Assembly (NCBI RefSeq): GCF_026262505.1
Contig: NC_067207.1
Coordinates: 5,712,252 to 5,776,251, forward strand
Source: Trichomonas vaginalis G3
Taxonomy: Eukaryota; Parabasalia; Trichomonadida; Trichomonadidae
DNA: 64,000 bases
Direction: 5' to 3'
Below the pieces are notes generated by a model. It was not told where the DNA came from and did not search any database. It saw nothing but the letters and a program-made list of their open reading frames with translations. Positions 13,389 through 22,650 of the stretch are shown piece by piece. The stretch's first letter is position 1. The number at the start of each line of letters is the position of its first letter. Position numbers and translations under genes: made by a program.

Positions 13389-13586
13389 AATTTGCAATGG
13401 TATGTGTATGTCCAACGTCACTTTTCCTGTTTAAGGTTTCTTGTAAGTTTGTAATATTTGCAATGGTATGTGTATGTCCAACGTCACTTTTCCTGTTTAA
13501 GGTTTCTTGTAAGTTTGCAATATTTGCAATGGTATGTGTATGTCCAACGTCACTTTTCCTGTTTAAGGTTTCTTGTAAGTTTGTTA
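13389..13586. repeat. 66-bp tandem repeat, three copies
   Basis: Three direct units with period 66, marked by CAATGGTATGTGTATGTCC at 13395, 13461 and 13527. The units are almost identical; one differs by a G/A change near its end. 66 is a multiple of 3, so a 22-residue hydrophobic repeat is readable on the + strand, but nothing else supports coding. It lies directly against the fibre-like protein of the virus-like fossil, overlapping its end. Confidence 0.9.
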
Positions 13587-14048
13587 TTTCAGATATAGAA
13601 TGTGTATGAGTCTTTTAGAATATTCGTTTTCAGCTCTTGTCACTTCACTTGACATTTTATTGTCAACATATGTTTTGTCTGCTAGTTCAGGATGAGTATG
13701 TTCTTTTGTTGCATAAGCTTTGTTAGCTCTTTCTTCTTCTTTTGCTATTGCATCGTCTACATATTCTTTGTCAGCTTTGTTGCCAACATCTGCTTTCAAA
13801 AGAAGTTCATTTATAGGTTTCTCGTTTAAAGTTCCTTTTGTTGGATTTATACAGACAGTATGGTTCTTATTGTCTTGAAACAGAAACTCATCTGTCATTG
13901 GGTTTAATGTCAGTTTTAAGTTTCCTTCTTTCAATGACTCAGATATCTTAGAATAGTTTGAAAAGTTTGTTGTGTTCTTATTTAGAGCTTGTATAATGAG
14001 TTGTCGGTTGTGTTGTATTTCTCTCATAGACGCTGTTTCATTTGACAT
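13584..14048 (-). CDS. Fibre-like protein of the virus-like element
   Basis: 154 residues. Residues 1-90 are polar, with a coiled-coil-like start. Residues about 90-135 carry alternating KADKEYVDDAI and HTHPELADKTYVDNK segments, a pattern common in phage and viral tail or fibre proteins that form trimeric stalks. The end of the frame runs into the 66-bp tandem repeat, so the natural C-terminus is uncertain. Role inferred: virion fibre or attachment protein. No enzymatic motif seen. Confidence 0.5.
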   Translation of the reverse strand: MSNETASMREIQHNRQLIIQALNKNTTNFSNYSKISESLKEGNLKLTLNPMTDEFLFQDNKNHTVCINPTKGTLNEKPINELLLKADVGNKADKEYVDDAIAKEEERANKAYATKEHTHPELADKTYVDNKMSSEVTRAENEYSKRLIHILYLK

Positions 14049-14066
14049 TTTTATTCTAGATAAAAT

Positions 14067-14291
14067 ATGCTTCCAATAGAAAAAGAAAATTCAAGAGTTG
14101 CTACAACTAAACCATTAGATGAACTTTTTACTAATGTCGGTCAAAAGTTTGAGACAGAGACCGTAAAGCATGAAGGCTATCGTTTTGACTACCCATTAAG
14201 ATGGCTAAGAGACCCATCTGTCACAAAAGCTATTGGCTTTCGTAGAATGAAGTTTGTGTCTGTAGAAATAAAAGTTTTCCATTTATTGTAA
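14067..14291 (+). CDS. Short element protein, unknown
   Basis: 74-residue frame opening 19 bp from the divergent fibre-like gene; the shared spacer contains a TTTTTATTCTAGATAAAA stretch. Basic and aromatic, with no motif I recognise. It belongs to the virus-like fossil by position. It may be a fragment. Confidence 0.3.
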   Translation: MLPIEKENSRVATTKPLDELFTNVGQKFETETVKHEGYRFDYPLRWLRDPSVTKAIGFRRMKFVSVEIKVFHLL

Positions 14292-14329
14292 GGTTTCATA
14301 TAGATTATATATCTGAAGGGAAACGAAAA

Positions 14330-14914
14330 ATGTGGGAAGAAATTGAGCTAATACAAGTTGACCTTTCATCTTCTCTACAGACTGCGTTAAAAAATATAGA
14401 AGATAAAATAAATTCATGTTATGCAAAATATGCTGATGAATATGCAAATACCGAGAGCACACTTTATGTGAGAATTGTATATGACAAACAAAATTCACAA
14501 GTGTCATTTCAAATCTACGAAGACAATCCAAAGAAAGACGAACAAATATATACAGAATTCACTGCAATGTCATGGTATTATTTGCAAAGAATGTTAAATC
14601 AGAAAGTCGAACTTCCTTTAGCAAATATTTACAGTCGATATGCAAGAGATGAACCATATTTATTTAAAGATGTTTTCGACCCAGCTGCTATTATTGTTCA
14701 TGCTTCATTTTCTGGCGCCCAAAACTCTTTCTTATGCTTGGCAAATGACTTTTACGAAAAACCTACAAAGTTATACGAACCACCAAGTGGAAGTATTTCA
14801 GACTTTCAAGTATGGTTTACTACAGATGGAAGAAAAAGAATAATTCCATTATACCATGCGTTTTACTTAGAACTTAGTTTCATATACAACTACTATCGAA
14901 CGGTAAAAATATAA
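14330..14914 (+). CDS. Element protein of unknown function
   Basis: 194 residues, acidic, rich in Tyr and Phe, with alternating beta-like segments and no signal peptide or membrane span. It resembles a structural protein in composition, and its place beside the fibre-like and amphipathic peptide genes suggests a virion part, but I recognise no family. Its end lies 5 bp from the end of the convergent 80-aa gene. Confidence 0.4.
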   Translation: MWEEIELIQVDLSSSLQTALKNIEDKINSCYAKYADEYANTESTLYVRIVYDKQNSQVSFQIYEDNPKKDEQIYTEFTAMSWYYLQRMLNQKVELPLANIYSRYARDEPYLFKDVFDPAAIIVHASFSGAQNSFLCLANDFYEKPTKLYEPPSGSISDFQVWFTTDGRKRIIPLYHAFYLELSFIYNYYRTVKI

Positions 14915-14918
14915 TTTT

Positions 14919-15161
14919 TTAATACGGTTGAGGTGTTGGATTTGGTTGCCAACTAGACTGTGGTGCAGGTTCAGGCTGTTGTATAACAGGAGCTTGCTCT
15001 TCTGGTTCAGGGTCTTTAGGTATAATACCAACGAACTGACCTACTCTTTTACCAATATTTTTGACACCGTTCCAAATTCCTCTTCCTACGGTTTTTATTC
15101 CATTCCATATACCTCTTCCAACATTTCGAAAGAAGTTTCCTATCTTACTGAAGAAACCCAT
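14919..15161 (-). CDS. Amphipathic glycine-rich small protein
   Basis: 80 residues. The first 50 form repeated amphipathic segments (GRGIWNG appears twice, with KIGNFF and KNIGKRVGQF), strongly basic with regularly spaced aromatic and glycine residues. The last 30 are Pro/Gln-rich. The architecture recalls membrane-lytic or DNA-condensing virion peptides such as adenovirus pVI/pX types; that is analogy, not homology. Part of the virus-like fossil. Confidence 0.45.
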   Translation of the reverse strand: MGFFSKIGNFFRNVGRGIWNGIKTVGRGIWNGVKNIGKRVGQFVGIIPKDPEPEEQAPVIQQPEPAPQSSWQPNPTPQPY

Positions 15162-15179
15162 TTTACTATATGTAAAAAT

Positions 15180-15383
15180 CTAATGTCCGCCTAGTCTCTT
15201 ACGTTTCCTGTTGAGTTCCATAGCATTCTTTAACTGGAGCTCATACATTCTGTTTCTCCTCTGGTAGAAAACATATTCTGGGTCAACTCCTGTGTTCGCG
15301 TCATCTGCATAAAGTTGTTTATATCCCACTTCAGGGTTTGTATAAAACTCTTTCCATCTCATATTTGCATACCATGGTGGCAA
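15180..15383 (-). CDS. Small element protein, unknown
   Basis: 67 residues, basic C-terminus (KRKRLGGH), Tyr-rich middle (EVGYKQLYADD). It overlaps the upstream 60-aa frame by 25 bp, a compaction typical of viral gene blocks. No family recognised. Confidence 0.35.
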   Translation of the reverse strand: MPPWYANMRWKEFYTNPEVGYKQLYADDANTGVDPEYVFYQRRNRMYELQLKNAMELNRKRKRLGGH

Positions 15384-15541
15384 CCTAACGCAGCGTCATT
15401 TGACATGGCAGTTTGCATTTGTACATCTGTTGGCACTTGACCATAGTTTGCCATTGCAGTTTGTATTCTAACTTCATTTGGAATATTCTCTGGGTTTGGT
15501 TGTCCAGGTTGCTGTGCATTCGCTAAGTTCTGTGCGTCCAT
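15359..15541 (-). CDS. Small Gln/Asn-rich element protein
   Basis: 60 residues with an imperfect internal duplication (VRIQTAMANYG and VQMQTAMSNDA) and a Pro/Gln/Asn-rich start. Function unknown. Lies between the 43-aa membrane protein gene and the 67-aa gene on the same strand. Confidence 0.35.
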   Translation of the reverse strand: MDAQNLANAQQPGQPNPENIPNEVRIQTAMANYGQVPTDVQMQTAMSNDAALGCHHGMQI

Positions 15542-15564
15542 TTAATATTAGATAAAAATATCTC

Positions 15565-15696
15565 TTACGAGTACATATACTGAACATTTGCAGGCATTGG
15601 TTCATCTTCATATTCTCTGTACTTTTCTGCCACGTCAAATAAATAAATGACACAATGGAAAAAACCTAAAACTAACAATCCGATTTCAAACCACAT
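15565..15696 (-). CDS. 43-aa single-span membrane protein
   Basis: A short frame from an ATG at 15696: MWFEIGLLVLGFF opens a hydrophobic segment running to about residue 20, followed by an acidic, Tyr-rich tail (EKYREYEDEP). It overlaps the end of the methyltransferase gene by 25 bp and lies in the same minus-strand series, which supports it as a real small viral-type membrane protein. No family recognised. Confidence 0.45.
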   Translation of the reverse strand: MWFEIGLLVLGFFHCVIYLFDVAEKYREYEDEPMPANVQYMYS

Positions 15697-16499
15697 TTAC
15701 TTACTAATAAAATTTCTTTATTGTGACACTTTCTCCAGTTTATAGGACCTCTCTCATATTCTATCTTATCGTATCTAAACTCATAGTCATGTATGTCCTC
15801 TAACCATCTCATGACACTTTCCAAACCACTTTTATCGGATGTAAAGTAAAAGCATGGATGGTTATGTAAAACGTCTAAAGTTTCTAAAGAGTCTCTCAAA
15901 GTCCAGTCTACTTGGTATTGAAAATCCCATGTGTTAAAGAACGGCGGGTCCACTATAAAGAAAATATTTTCCTTGTCTTTATATTTTTCATACAACTCTG
16001 TCCAACGACATCTCACAAACTCTATACCCTCAATATATTTTTCTATGTCCTCTTTGAAAACATTTGTATAGTTAAGATATAAAACTTTTGACATAAGTGT
16101 TTCAATGTCATGAACTCTTATAGCACCACTATATAATAGTCTAGCAGATATACTATCCCAGTCTATATATTCTGCTTTTTTCAAAACCTCTCTCACAATA
16201 TTTTTCTTATCTAATGGTATACGTTCCATCTTACCTATAGGTATCTTTTCTTTTAACTCTTTCAATATATTGTTTGTGTCTGGAATATGTTTGAGACGGT
16301 CCATATAGTTGTCGAAGTCATTGCATATAATCTTTGAGTCTGGGAATATTGTATGGCACAAATGGGATATATAGAAACTTCCACCGAACAAATCTACAAA
16401 TGTTAGACCATTCGGTAGTTTCTTAAGTTCTCTCAATATAATATCTTTACATCTACTCTTATTTCCAAAGAACGGTAACGGTGGTTTTGTAAAATTCAT
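15672..16499 (-). CDS. D12-class DNA N6-adenine methyltransferase of the element
   Basis: 275 residues. PPLPFFGNKSR near residue 6 matches the N-terminal P-F-x-G-x-K box of Dam-type enzymes, DLFGGSF at about 36-42 is the AdoMet-binding motif I, and DPPFF at about 190 is a DPPY-type catalytic motif IV. Length fits the D12 family (about 260-290). It would transfer methyl groups from AdoMet to adenine N6 in DNA. Phe replaces the usual Tyr of DPPY, which may lower activity or change the pocket. Trichomonas DNA is known to carry 6mA, so an element-borne adenine methyltransferase is of interest. Upstream on the minus strand lies only an AT-rich leader and the element end. Confidence 0.8.
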   Translation of the reverse strand: MNFTKPPLPFFGNKSRCKDIILRELKKLPNGLTFVDLFGGSFYISHLCHTIFPDSKIICNDFDNYMDRLKHIPDTNNILKELKEKIPIGKMERIPLDKKNIVREVLKKAEYIDWDSISARLLYSGAIRVHDIETLMSKVLYLNYTNVFKEDIEKYIEGIEFVRCRWTELYEKYKDKENIFFIVDPPFFNTWDFQYQVDWTLRDSLETLDVLHNHPCFYFTSDKSGLESVMRWLEDIHDYEFRYDKIEYERGPINWRKCHNKEILLVSKCGLKSDC

Positions 16500-16660
16500 T
16501 TATATATAATAATAAAAATGTTTTTACCCGAAAAGTGACAGAAAAGTGACAAAACATGAAAACATATATAATTTGTGAAAAGTGAAACATTATATAATGT
16601 TTTCGACCCAGAAGACTAACAATTTTCCGAATAAAAACTTCATTTATACTAAACATCTTC

Positions 16661-16695
16661 GGGGCTAGAGGGCACGAAGTGCCTGGAAGCCCCAC

Positions 16696-16725
<30 letters not shown>
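16661..16725. repeat. GC-rich hairpin and T run at the element end
   Basis: GGGGCT (16661-16666) pairs with AGCCCC (16688-16693), and inside it GGCAC pairs with GTGCC around a GAA loop. About 25 T follow. It is far more GC-rich than its surroundings, occurs in both copies at the border of the virus-like fossil, and is likely a terminal or subterminal structure. A transcription-stop role is possible but unsupported. Confidence 0.6.
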
Positions 16726-16732
<7 letters not shown>

Positions 16733-16821
16733 AATGAAGTTTAATGAAACAATAAAGGTTAAATAAATAAAAAAGATTTTTATTTTATATCAGTATTGAG
16801 AAGAAGTAACAGCTGACACTT

Positions 16822-19275
16822 GGTAGACAACTTCTTTATGTCTAGAAAATTCTATCTTGCCTTTTATTTTTTTCTCGCTGTGAAACGTATTCGGTCATTT
16901 TTTTAAAAATTAATTTTTTGTTAGAGATAAGAGCTAAAACTCGGTAAACAACTTCTTTATGTCTAGAAAATTCTATCTTGCCTTTTATTTTTTTCTCGCT
17001 GTGAAACGTATTCGGTCATTTTTCTAAAAATTAATTTTTTGTTAGAGATAAGAGCTAAAACTCGGTAAACAACTTCTTTATGTCTAGAAAATTCTATCTT
17101 GCCTTTTATTTTTTTCTCGCTGTGAAACGTATTCGGTCATTTTTCTAAAAATTAATTTTTTGTTAGAGATAAGAGCTAAAACTCGGTAAACAACTTCTTT
17201 ATGTCTAGAAAATTCTATCTTGCCTTTTATTTTTTTCTCGCTGTGAAACGTATTCGGTCATTTTTTTAAAAATTAATTTTTTGTTAGAGATAAGAGCTAA
17301 AACTCGGTAAACAACTTCTTTATGTCTAGAAAATTCTATCTTGCCTTTTATTTTTTTCTCGCTGTGAAACGTATTCGGTCATTTTTTTAAAAATTAATTT
17401 TTTGTTAGAGATAAGAGCTAAAACTCGGTAAAACAACTTCTTTATGTCTAGAAAATTCTATCTTGCCTTTTATTTTTTTTCTCGCTGTGAAACGTATTCG
17501 GTCATTTTTTTAAAAATTAATTTTTTGTTAGAGATAAGAGCTAAAACTCGGTAAACAACTTCTTTATGTCTAGAAAATTCTATCTTGCCTTTTATTTTTT
17601 TCTCGCTGTGAAACGTATTCGGTCATTTTTTTAAAAATTAATTTTTTGTTAGAGATAAGAGCTAAAACTCGGTAAACAACTTCTTTATGTCTAGAAAATT
17701 CTATCTTGCCTTTTATTTTTTTCTCGCTGTGAAACGTATTCGGTCATTTTTTTAAAAATTAATTTTTTGTTAGAGATAAGAGCTAAAACTCGGTAAACAA
17801 CTTCTTTATGTCTAGAAAATTCTATCTTGCCTTTTATTTTTTTCTCGCTGTGAAACGTATTCGGTCATTTTTTTAAAAATTAATTTTTTTGTTAGAGATA
17901 AGAGCTAAAACTCGGTAAACAACTTCTTTATGTCTAGAAAATTCTATCTTGCCTTTTATTTTTTTCTCGCTGTGAAACGTATTCGGTCATTTTTTTAAAA
18001 TTAATTTTTTGTTAGAGATAAGAGCTAAAACTCGGTAAACAACTTCTTTATGTCTAGAAAATTCTATCTTGCCTTTTATTTTTTTCTCGCTGTGAAACGT
18101 ATTCGGTCATTTTTTTAAAAATTAATTTTTTGTTAGAGATAAGAGCTAAAACTCGGTAAACAACTTCTTTATGTCTAGAAAATTCTATCTTGCCTTTTAT
18201 TTTTTTTCGCTGTGAAACGTATTCGGTCATTTTTTTAAAAATTAATTTTTTGTTAGAGATAAGAGCTAAAACTCGGTAAACAACTTCTTTATGTCTAGAA
18301 AATTCTATCTTGCCTTTTATTTTTTTCTCGCTGTGAAACGTATTCGGTCATTTTTTTAAAAATTAATTTTTTGTTAGAGATAAGAGCTAAAACTCGGTAA
18401 ACAACTTCTTTATGTCTAGAAATTCTATCTTGCCTTTTATTTTTTTCTCGCTGTGAAACGTATTCGGTCATTTTTTTAAAAATTAATTTTTGTTAGAGAT
18501 AAGAGCTAAAACTCGGTAAACAACTTCTTTATGTCTAGAAAATTCTATCTTGCCTTTTATTTTTTTCTCGCTGTGAAACGTATTCGGTCATTTTTTTAAA
18601 AATTAATTTTTTGTTAGAGATAAGAGCTAAAACTCGGTAAACAACTTCTTTATGTCTAGAAAATTCTATCTTGCCTTTTATTTTTTTCTCGCTGTGAAAC
18701 GTATTCGGTCATTTTTTAAAAATTAATTTTTTGTTAGAGATAAGAGCTAAAACTCGGTAAACAACTTCTTTATGTCTAGAAAATTCTATCTTGCCTTTTA
18801 TTTTTTTCTCGCTGTGAAACGTATTCGGTCATTTTTTTTAAAAATTAATTTTTTGTTAGAGATAAGAGCTAAAACTCGGTAAACAACTTCTTTATGTCTA
18901 GAAAATTCTATCTTGCCTTTTATTTTTTTCTCGCTGTGAAACGTATTCGGTCATTTTTTTAAAAATTAATTTTTTGTTAGAGATAAGAGCTAAAACTCGG
19001 TAAACAACTTCTTTATGTCTAGAAAATTCTATCTTGCCTTTTATTTTTTTCTCGCTGTGAAACGTATTCGGTAATTTTTTGTTAGAGATAAGAGCTAAAA
19101 CTCGGTAAACAACTTCTTTATGTCTAGAAAATTCTATCTTGCCTTTTATTTTTTTCTCGCTGTGAAACGTATTCGGTCATTTTTTTAAAAATTAATTTTT
19201 TGTTAGAGATAAGAGCTAAAACTTTGCAGACAACTCCCCCATGTCTAGCAAATTTAACATTGGTCTCCCATTTTT
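16822..19275. repeat. 121-bp minisatellite, about 20 units
   Basis: Successive CTTCTTTATG marks lie at 16831, 16952, 17073 and 17194, giving a period of 121. The units are nearly identical, differing mostly in T or A run length; one unit near 19075 is shortened. The last unit (about 19225-19275) is diverged (CAACTCCCCCATGTCTAGC) and probably shows the ancestral single-copy sequence from which the array grew. Low divergence implies recent expansion or homogenisation. No spacers, so not CRISPR. Confidence 0.95.
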
Positions 19276-20028
19276 ATATATTTGGTTTAGAATGTTCGAA
19301 AATGCGTAATATGGTCATTAATATTAATTGAAAAGAACCTTGAATTAATTCAATCTGATCTCACAAAATATTTTAAATTACAAACTTTGTATTTTGAATA
19401 GATAATTAGTATTAAACTCAAATAACTAGTTTATTTTTGAATAAAAATTATTTGAATTTATTCAATTTTGTGAATTTTCCTTCACAAATTAAGTTTAAAT
19501 ATCTTATTTGCCATCTAATTATAAATACAATGAAACATATTCGAAATTGAAAAGAATGACTTTTTCTGTTCTTTCAATCATTCAATTTGAATTTTGCAAT
19601 ATTGGATTTCTCATTAAATAGCTATTAAAAACAACAAGCAATTTAACTTACATTCAAATTTATTTGTGTTATATTCAATCTTCTCAAAACTTATAATTTT
19701 CGGCTATAGCATGATTATATGCTATATAATATAATAAACCTATAATAGTATCATTCTTTCAATTATTTGAAGAGAAAACCGAAAAAATCTATTTTCGGTC
19801 TATAATATTTTAAATGCAGAATTAAATTCATAAAGAGCATTTGAATTTAAGTTGTTTTGTCTCATGATTATGCCTAATTTATGATCTGAAGAATGCCATC
19901 ACAATTTTTTCTGTACTTTTTTTTGTGAGAATTAAGATTTTTAAGAAGAAATAAAAAGAACACTAATAATAGAATCAACAACATCTTTTCTCTTTCGTAA
20001 AAGTATATTGTTTTCAACCAAAAATAAA
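19276..20028. other. AT-rich upstream region of acyl-CoA synthetase
   Basis: Non-coding. Contains several short inverted AT stretches (for example around 19705-19735) but no gene or clear element. Confidence 0.6.
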
Positions 20029-21987
20029 ATGAAGACCACCATCTTTTCACCTAATCACGTTCCTGTGAGATCTCTTTGCCAAGAATTACCAGGCACAGCA
20101 ACAGAGGGATACTCTCCAATATACAGAAATAATCACTGCTTCTTTGAAAATGGCGGTGAATTTATTTCAACTTTCAGATGTTGTCCACATGTCGAAACAA
20201 TGCCCGATCTGATCAAAACATCAGCTGGAAAATGGCCAGATGAGCCTGCTGTTGGTGAACGTGCTAAAAATCCAGACGGCACAATGGGTGAATACAAATG
20301 GCTCCCATATCGCGATTTTTATCAACAAGTTCTCGCTTTTGGCCGCGGTTTATTAGAGATGGGCCTCAAGAGAGGTGACCACATTGGTATTTATTCATCC
20401 AATTCCATCTGGTGGGAAACAATTAATTTTGGTGCCGGATCTGTTGGTATTTGCATTGTTCCAATTTACGATTCATTAGGTCCTACAGCAGCCGAGTTCA
20501 TTATTGAGGATGCTGGCTGCTCAGTTATTTTTACATCTGAATATAAACTTCCACAATCCATTGAAATTTCCCACAAAACAGGAATCGTCAAGAAGATCGT
20601 TCAGATGTCCGACAAGGTTCCAGGGCAGTCACTTCCAAATGTCGAATTTGACTCCTGCCAGCATGTTTTGGAAATGGGTCGCAATTCTACACAAAAGAAC
20701 GAATTCTCACTCCCAGATGACGATGCCATCATCATGTACACAAGTGGTTCAACAGGAACCCCAAAGGGTTGCCCACTTACACAGAAGAACATCATTGCTG
20801 GCGCTGCTTCATTCGTTCAGCTTGGTGTTGGTGTTACTCCTGACGACTGCTACCTCTCCTTCCTTCCTCTCGCCCACATTTACGCCGTTGTTTGCGAATT
20901 GATCGGTTTTGCTCATGGTGCTCATATTGGCTATACAAGAGGTGTTGTTAAGTATCTCGTAGAAGATATCCAGATGCTTAAGCCAACAGCCATGATCGTT
21001 GTTCCACGTTTACTCAACAGAATTTCAGAGGGAATGAAATCCCAAATTGAAAAGAAGCCAAAGTGGCTCCAATACATCATCAACAAAGCAATCGATTACA
21101 AGGCTAACCAGATCCTCAATGGAAAACCAACATCTTGGATTCTCGACCGTCTTATTTTCGATAATTTCAGACAAGCTCTTGGTGGCAAGCTACGTCTTGT
21201 TGTCAATGGCGGTGCCCCAATCATGGATAACGTAGCCAGATTCTGCGCTGCCGCTCTTACACCGAATATCATCCAAGGATATGGTCTTACAGAAACAGCT
21301 GCTGGGGTTCTTGTCCAGGAAGTTCCTCTCTGGGACACAAAGTCCGTTGGCGCATGTGGTTTGGCCTGTGAAATCAAACTCAATGCGGTTCCAGGAACAA
21401 ATTACGACGCCAAAGGCAAGAATCCAACCGGCGAAATTCTTGTTCGCGGTCCAAATATCTTCAAGGGCTACTACAAGCGTCCAGATCTTACAAAGGAAGC
21501 CTTCGATGAAGATGGCTGGTTCATGACAGGCGATGTTGCCACTCTTAACGACGACATGCACATGACAATTATCGACAGAATCAAGAATCTCGTCAAGCTT
21601 TGCCAGGGCGAATACATTTCTTTGACATCTCTCAACGAAATTTACGCTTTCTGCGAAAAGACATTATTCGTTTTCGTCTACGCCGATCCACAACACGATT
21701 TCCCAGTTGCTCTTTGTGTTCCAAAGAAGGAAGTCGTAGATGAATGGAAGGCCAAAGGAATCAACGATGTTGTCAACAGCAAGGAATGCAAGGATGAGCT
21801 CATCAAGGCACTCGAAGATGTTAAGGACAAATACCACCTTAGAGGTTTCGAAAGAATCCAACGAGTTTTGATCGACCTCGAAGAGCCAACAATTGAAAAT
21901 GGCCTACTCACACCATCAATGAAGCCTCAATACGCTGCATTGAAGGCGAAATACGAGCAAAAGTTAATTGCTCTCTATAATGAATAA
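20029..21987 (+). CDS. Long-chain acyl-CoA synthetase
   Basis: 652 residues from the ATG at 20029; the frame extends 21 bp upstream without another ATG. It activates long-chain fatty acids to acyl-CoA with ATP, through an acyl-adenylate. The P-loop motif TSGSTGTPKG lies at about 238-247, the GYGLTETAAG motif at about 417-426, and the TGDV / DRIKNLVK hinge region from about 500. Length matches eukaryotic ACSL enzymes (about 650-700). No signal peptide or strong membrane span. Trichomonads scavenge host lipids, so such enzymes feed phospholipid remodelling. The stop runs into TAAATT, a usual trichomonad poly(A) context. A broken copy lies at 5729-7680. Confidence 0.92.
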   Translation: MKTTIFSPNHVPVRSLCQELPGTATEGYSPIYRNNHCFFENGGEFISTFRCCPHVETMPDLIKTSAGKWPDEPAVGERAKNPDGTMGEYKWLPYRDFYQQVLAFGRGLLEMGLKRGDHIGIYSSNSIWWETINFGAGSVGICIVPIYDSLGPTAAEFIIEDAGCSVIFTSEYKLPQSIEISHKTGIVKKIVQMSDKVPGQSLPNVEFDSCQHVLEMGRNSTQKNEFSLPDDDAIIMYTSGSTGTPKGCPLTQKNIIAGAASFVQLGVGVTPDDCYLSFLPLAHIYAVVCELIGFAHGAHIGYTRGVVKYLVEDIQMLKPTAMIVVPRLLNRISEGMKSQIEKKPKWLQYIINKAIDYKANQILNGKPTSWILDRLIFDNFRQALGGKLRLVVNGGAPIMDNVARFCAAALTPNIIQGYGLTETAAGVLVQEVPLWDTKSVGACGLACEIKLNAVPGTNYDAKGKNPTGEILVRGPNIFKGYYKRPDLTKEAFDEDGWFMTGDVATLNDDMHMTIIDRIKNLVKLCQGEYISLTSLNEIYAFCEKTLFVFVYADPQHDFPVALCVPKKEVVDEWKAKGINDVVNSKECKDELIKALEDVKDKYHLRGFERIQRVLIDLEEPTIENGLLTPSMKPQYAALKAKYEQKLIALYNE

Positions 21988-22650
21988 ATTTATTTCGTTA
22001 ATTATTGAAAATAAATATCTATTGATATTAATTGTTAATTTTTATTGCTATTTAATAACTTAAAACTCTTATAAATTATAATTACGGTGAATTTTCCAAT
22101 AATTTTATCCGAAAAATAGAATATTTAGCTGTAATTACATTAAGTTTCACTTGCACTTCCTTAACATACGACAAATACGATATTAAAATTGTTTTATTTG
22201 GATAAAAATCTTTCTCCAATGAATAAAAGTGAAAAAGTTATTGAGAAAAGTCTGATAGAAATATGAACTCTATATCAATTTTTAGTGAGTAAATTATTAC
22301 TGACTTAATAACGTCATTAACTTATGATTTTATAACAAATTTGAGTAAAATAAAAAATCACATTGAAAAATTTGAATGGAGATACCGTTTTCTTAACGAA
22401 TTTTTCATTATTTATACCCCAAATACATTAAACAATCAAATAACTCAAGATTTATAAAAATTGAGAAGGTTTGGTTGAACTAATTAGACGCAAAATTTTT
22501 GAATCAACATTTTGATAGGATTTCATACATAGGAAATAATATACACATAAATACCAATATTTTTAACAGGAAATCAACTTTGATTTTGGGGATAATCCTA
22601 AATTGAGAGAGCGATCTATGGTCCTATTTTTTTTTATTATTTTTTCTGCT
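21988..22650. other. AT-rich intergenic region
   Basis: Spacer between acyl-CoA synthetase and phosphatase genes on the same strand. No further gene seen. Confidence 0.6.

Larger units (their letters stand above)
13584..16740. mobile_element. Virus-like (Polinton/Maverick-type) fossil, right part
   Basis: A compact 3.1-kb block unlike the host genes around it. It has six or seven small, tightly packed or overlapping reading frames on both strands, including a tail-fibre-like protein, a glycine-rich amphipathic peptide, a 43-aa membrane protein and a D12-class DNA adenine methyltransferase. Polintons/Mavericks are abundant in trichomonads and carry capsid-associated small proteins. No polymerase, integrase or packaging ATPase is in view, so this would be one end of a larger element or a remnant. 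It ends in a hairpin and a T run. Probably broken, with only a few breaks, hence fairly young. A related virus-like family is possible. Confidence 0.6.

Noticed and set aside
13319-13609. Protein with three 22-residue hydrophobic repeats
   Set aside because: It is the translation of a 66-bp tandem repeat beside an assembly gap; nothing else supports coding.
16822-19275. CRISPR array
   Set aside because: Units abut directly without unique spacers, and the surroundings are eukaryotic.
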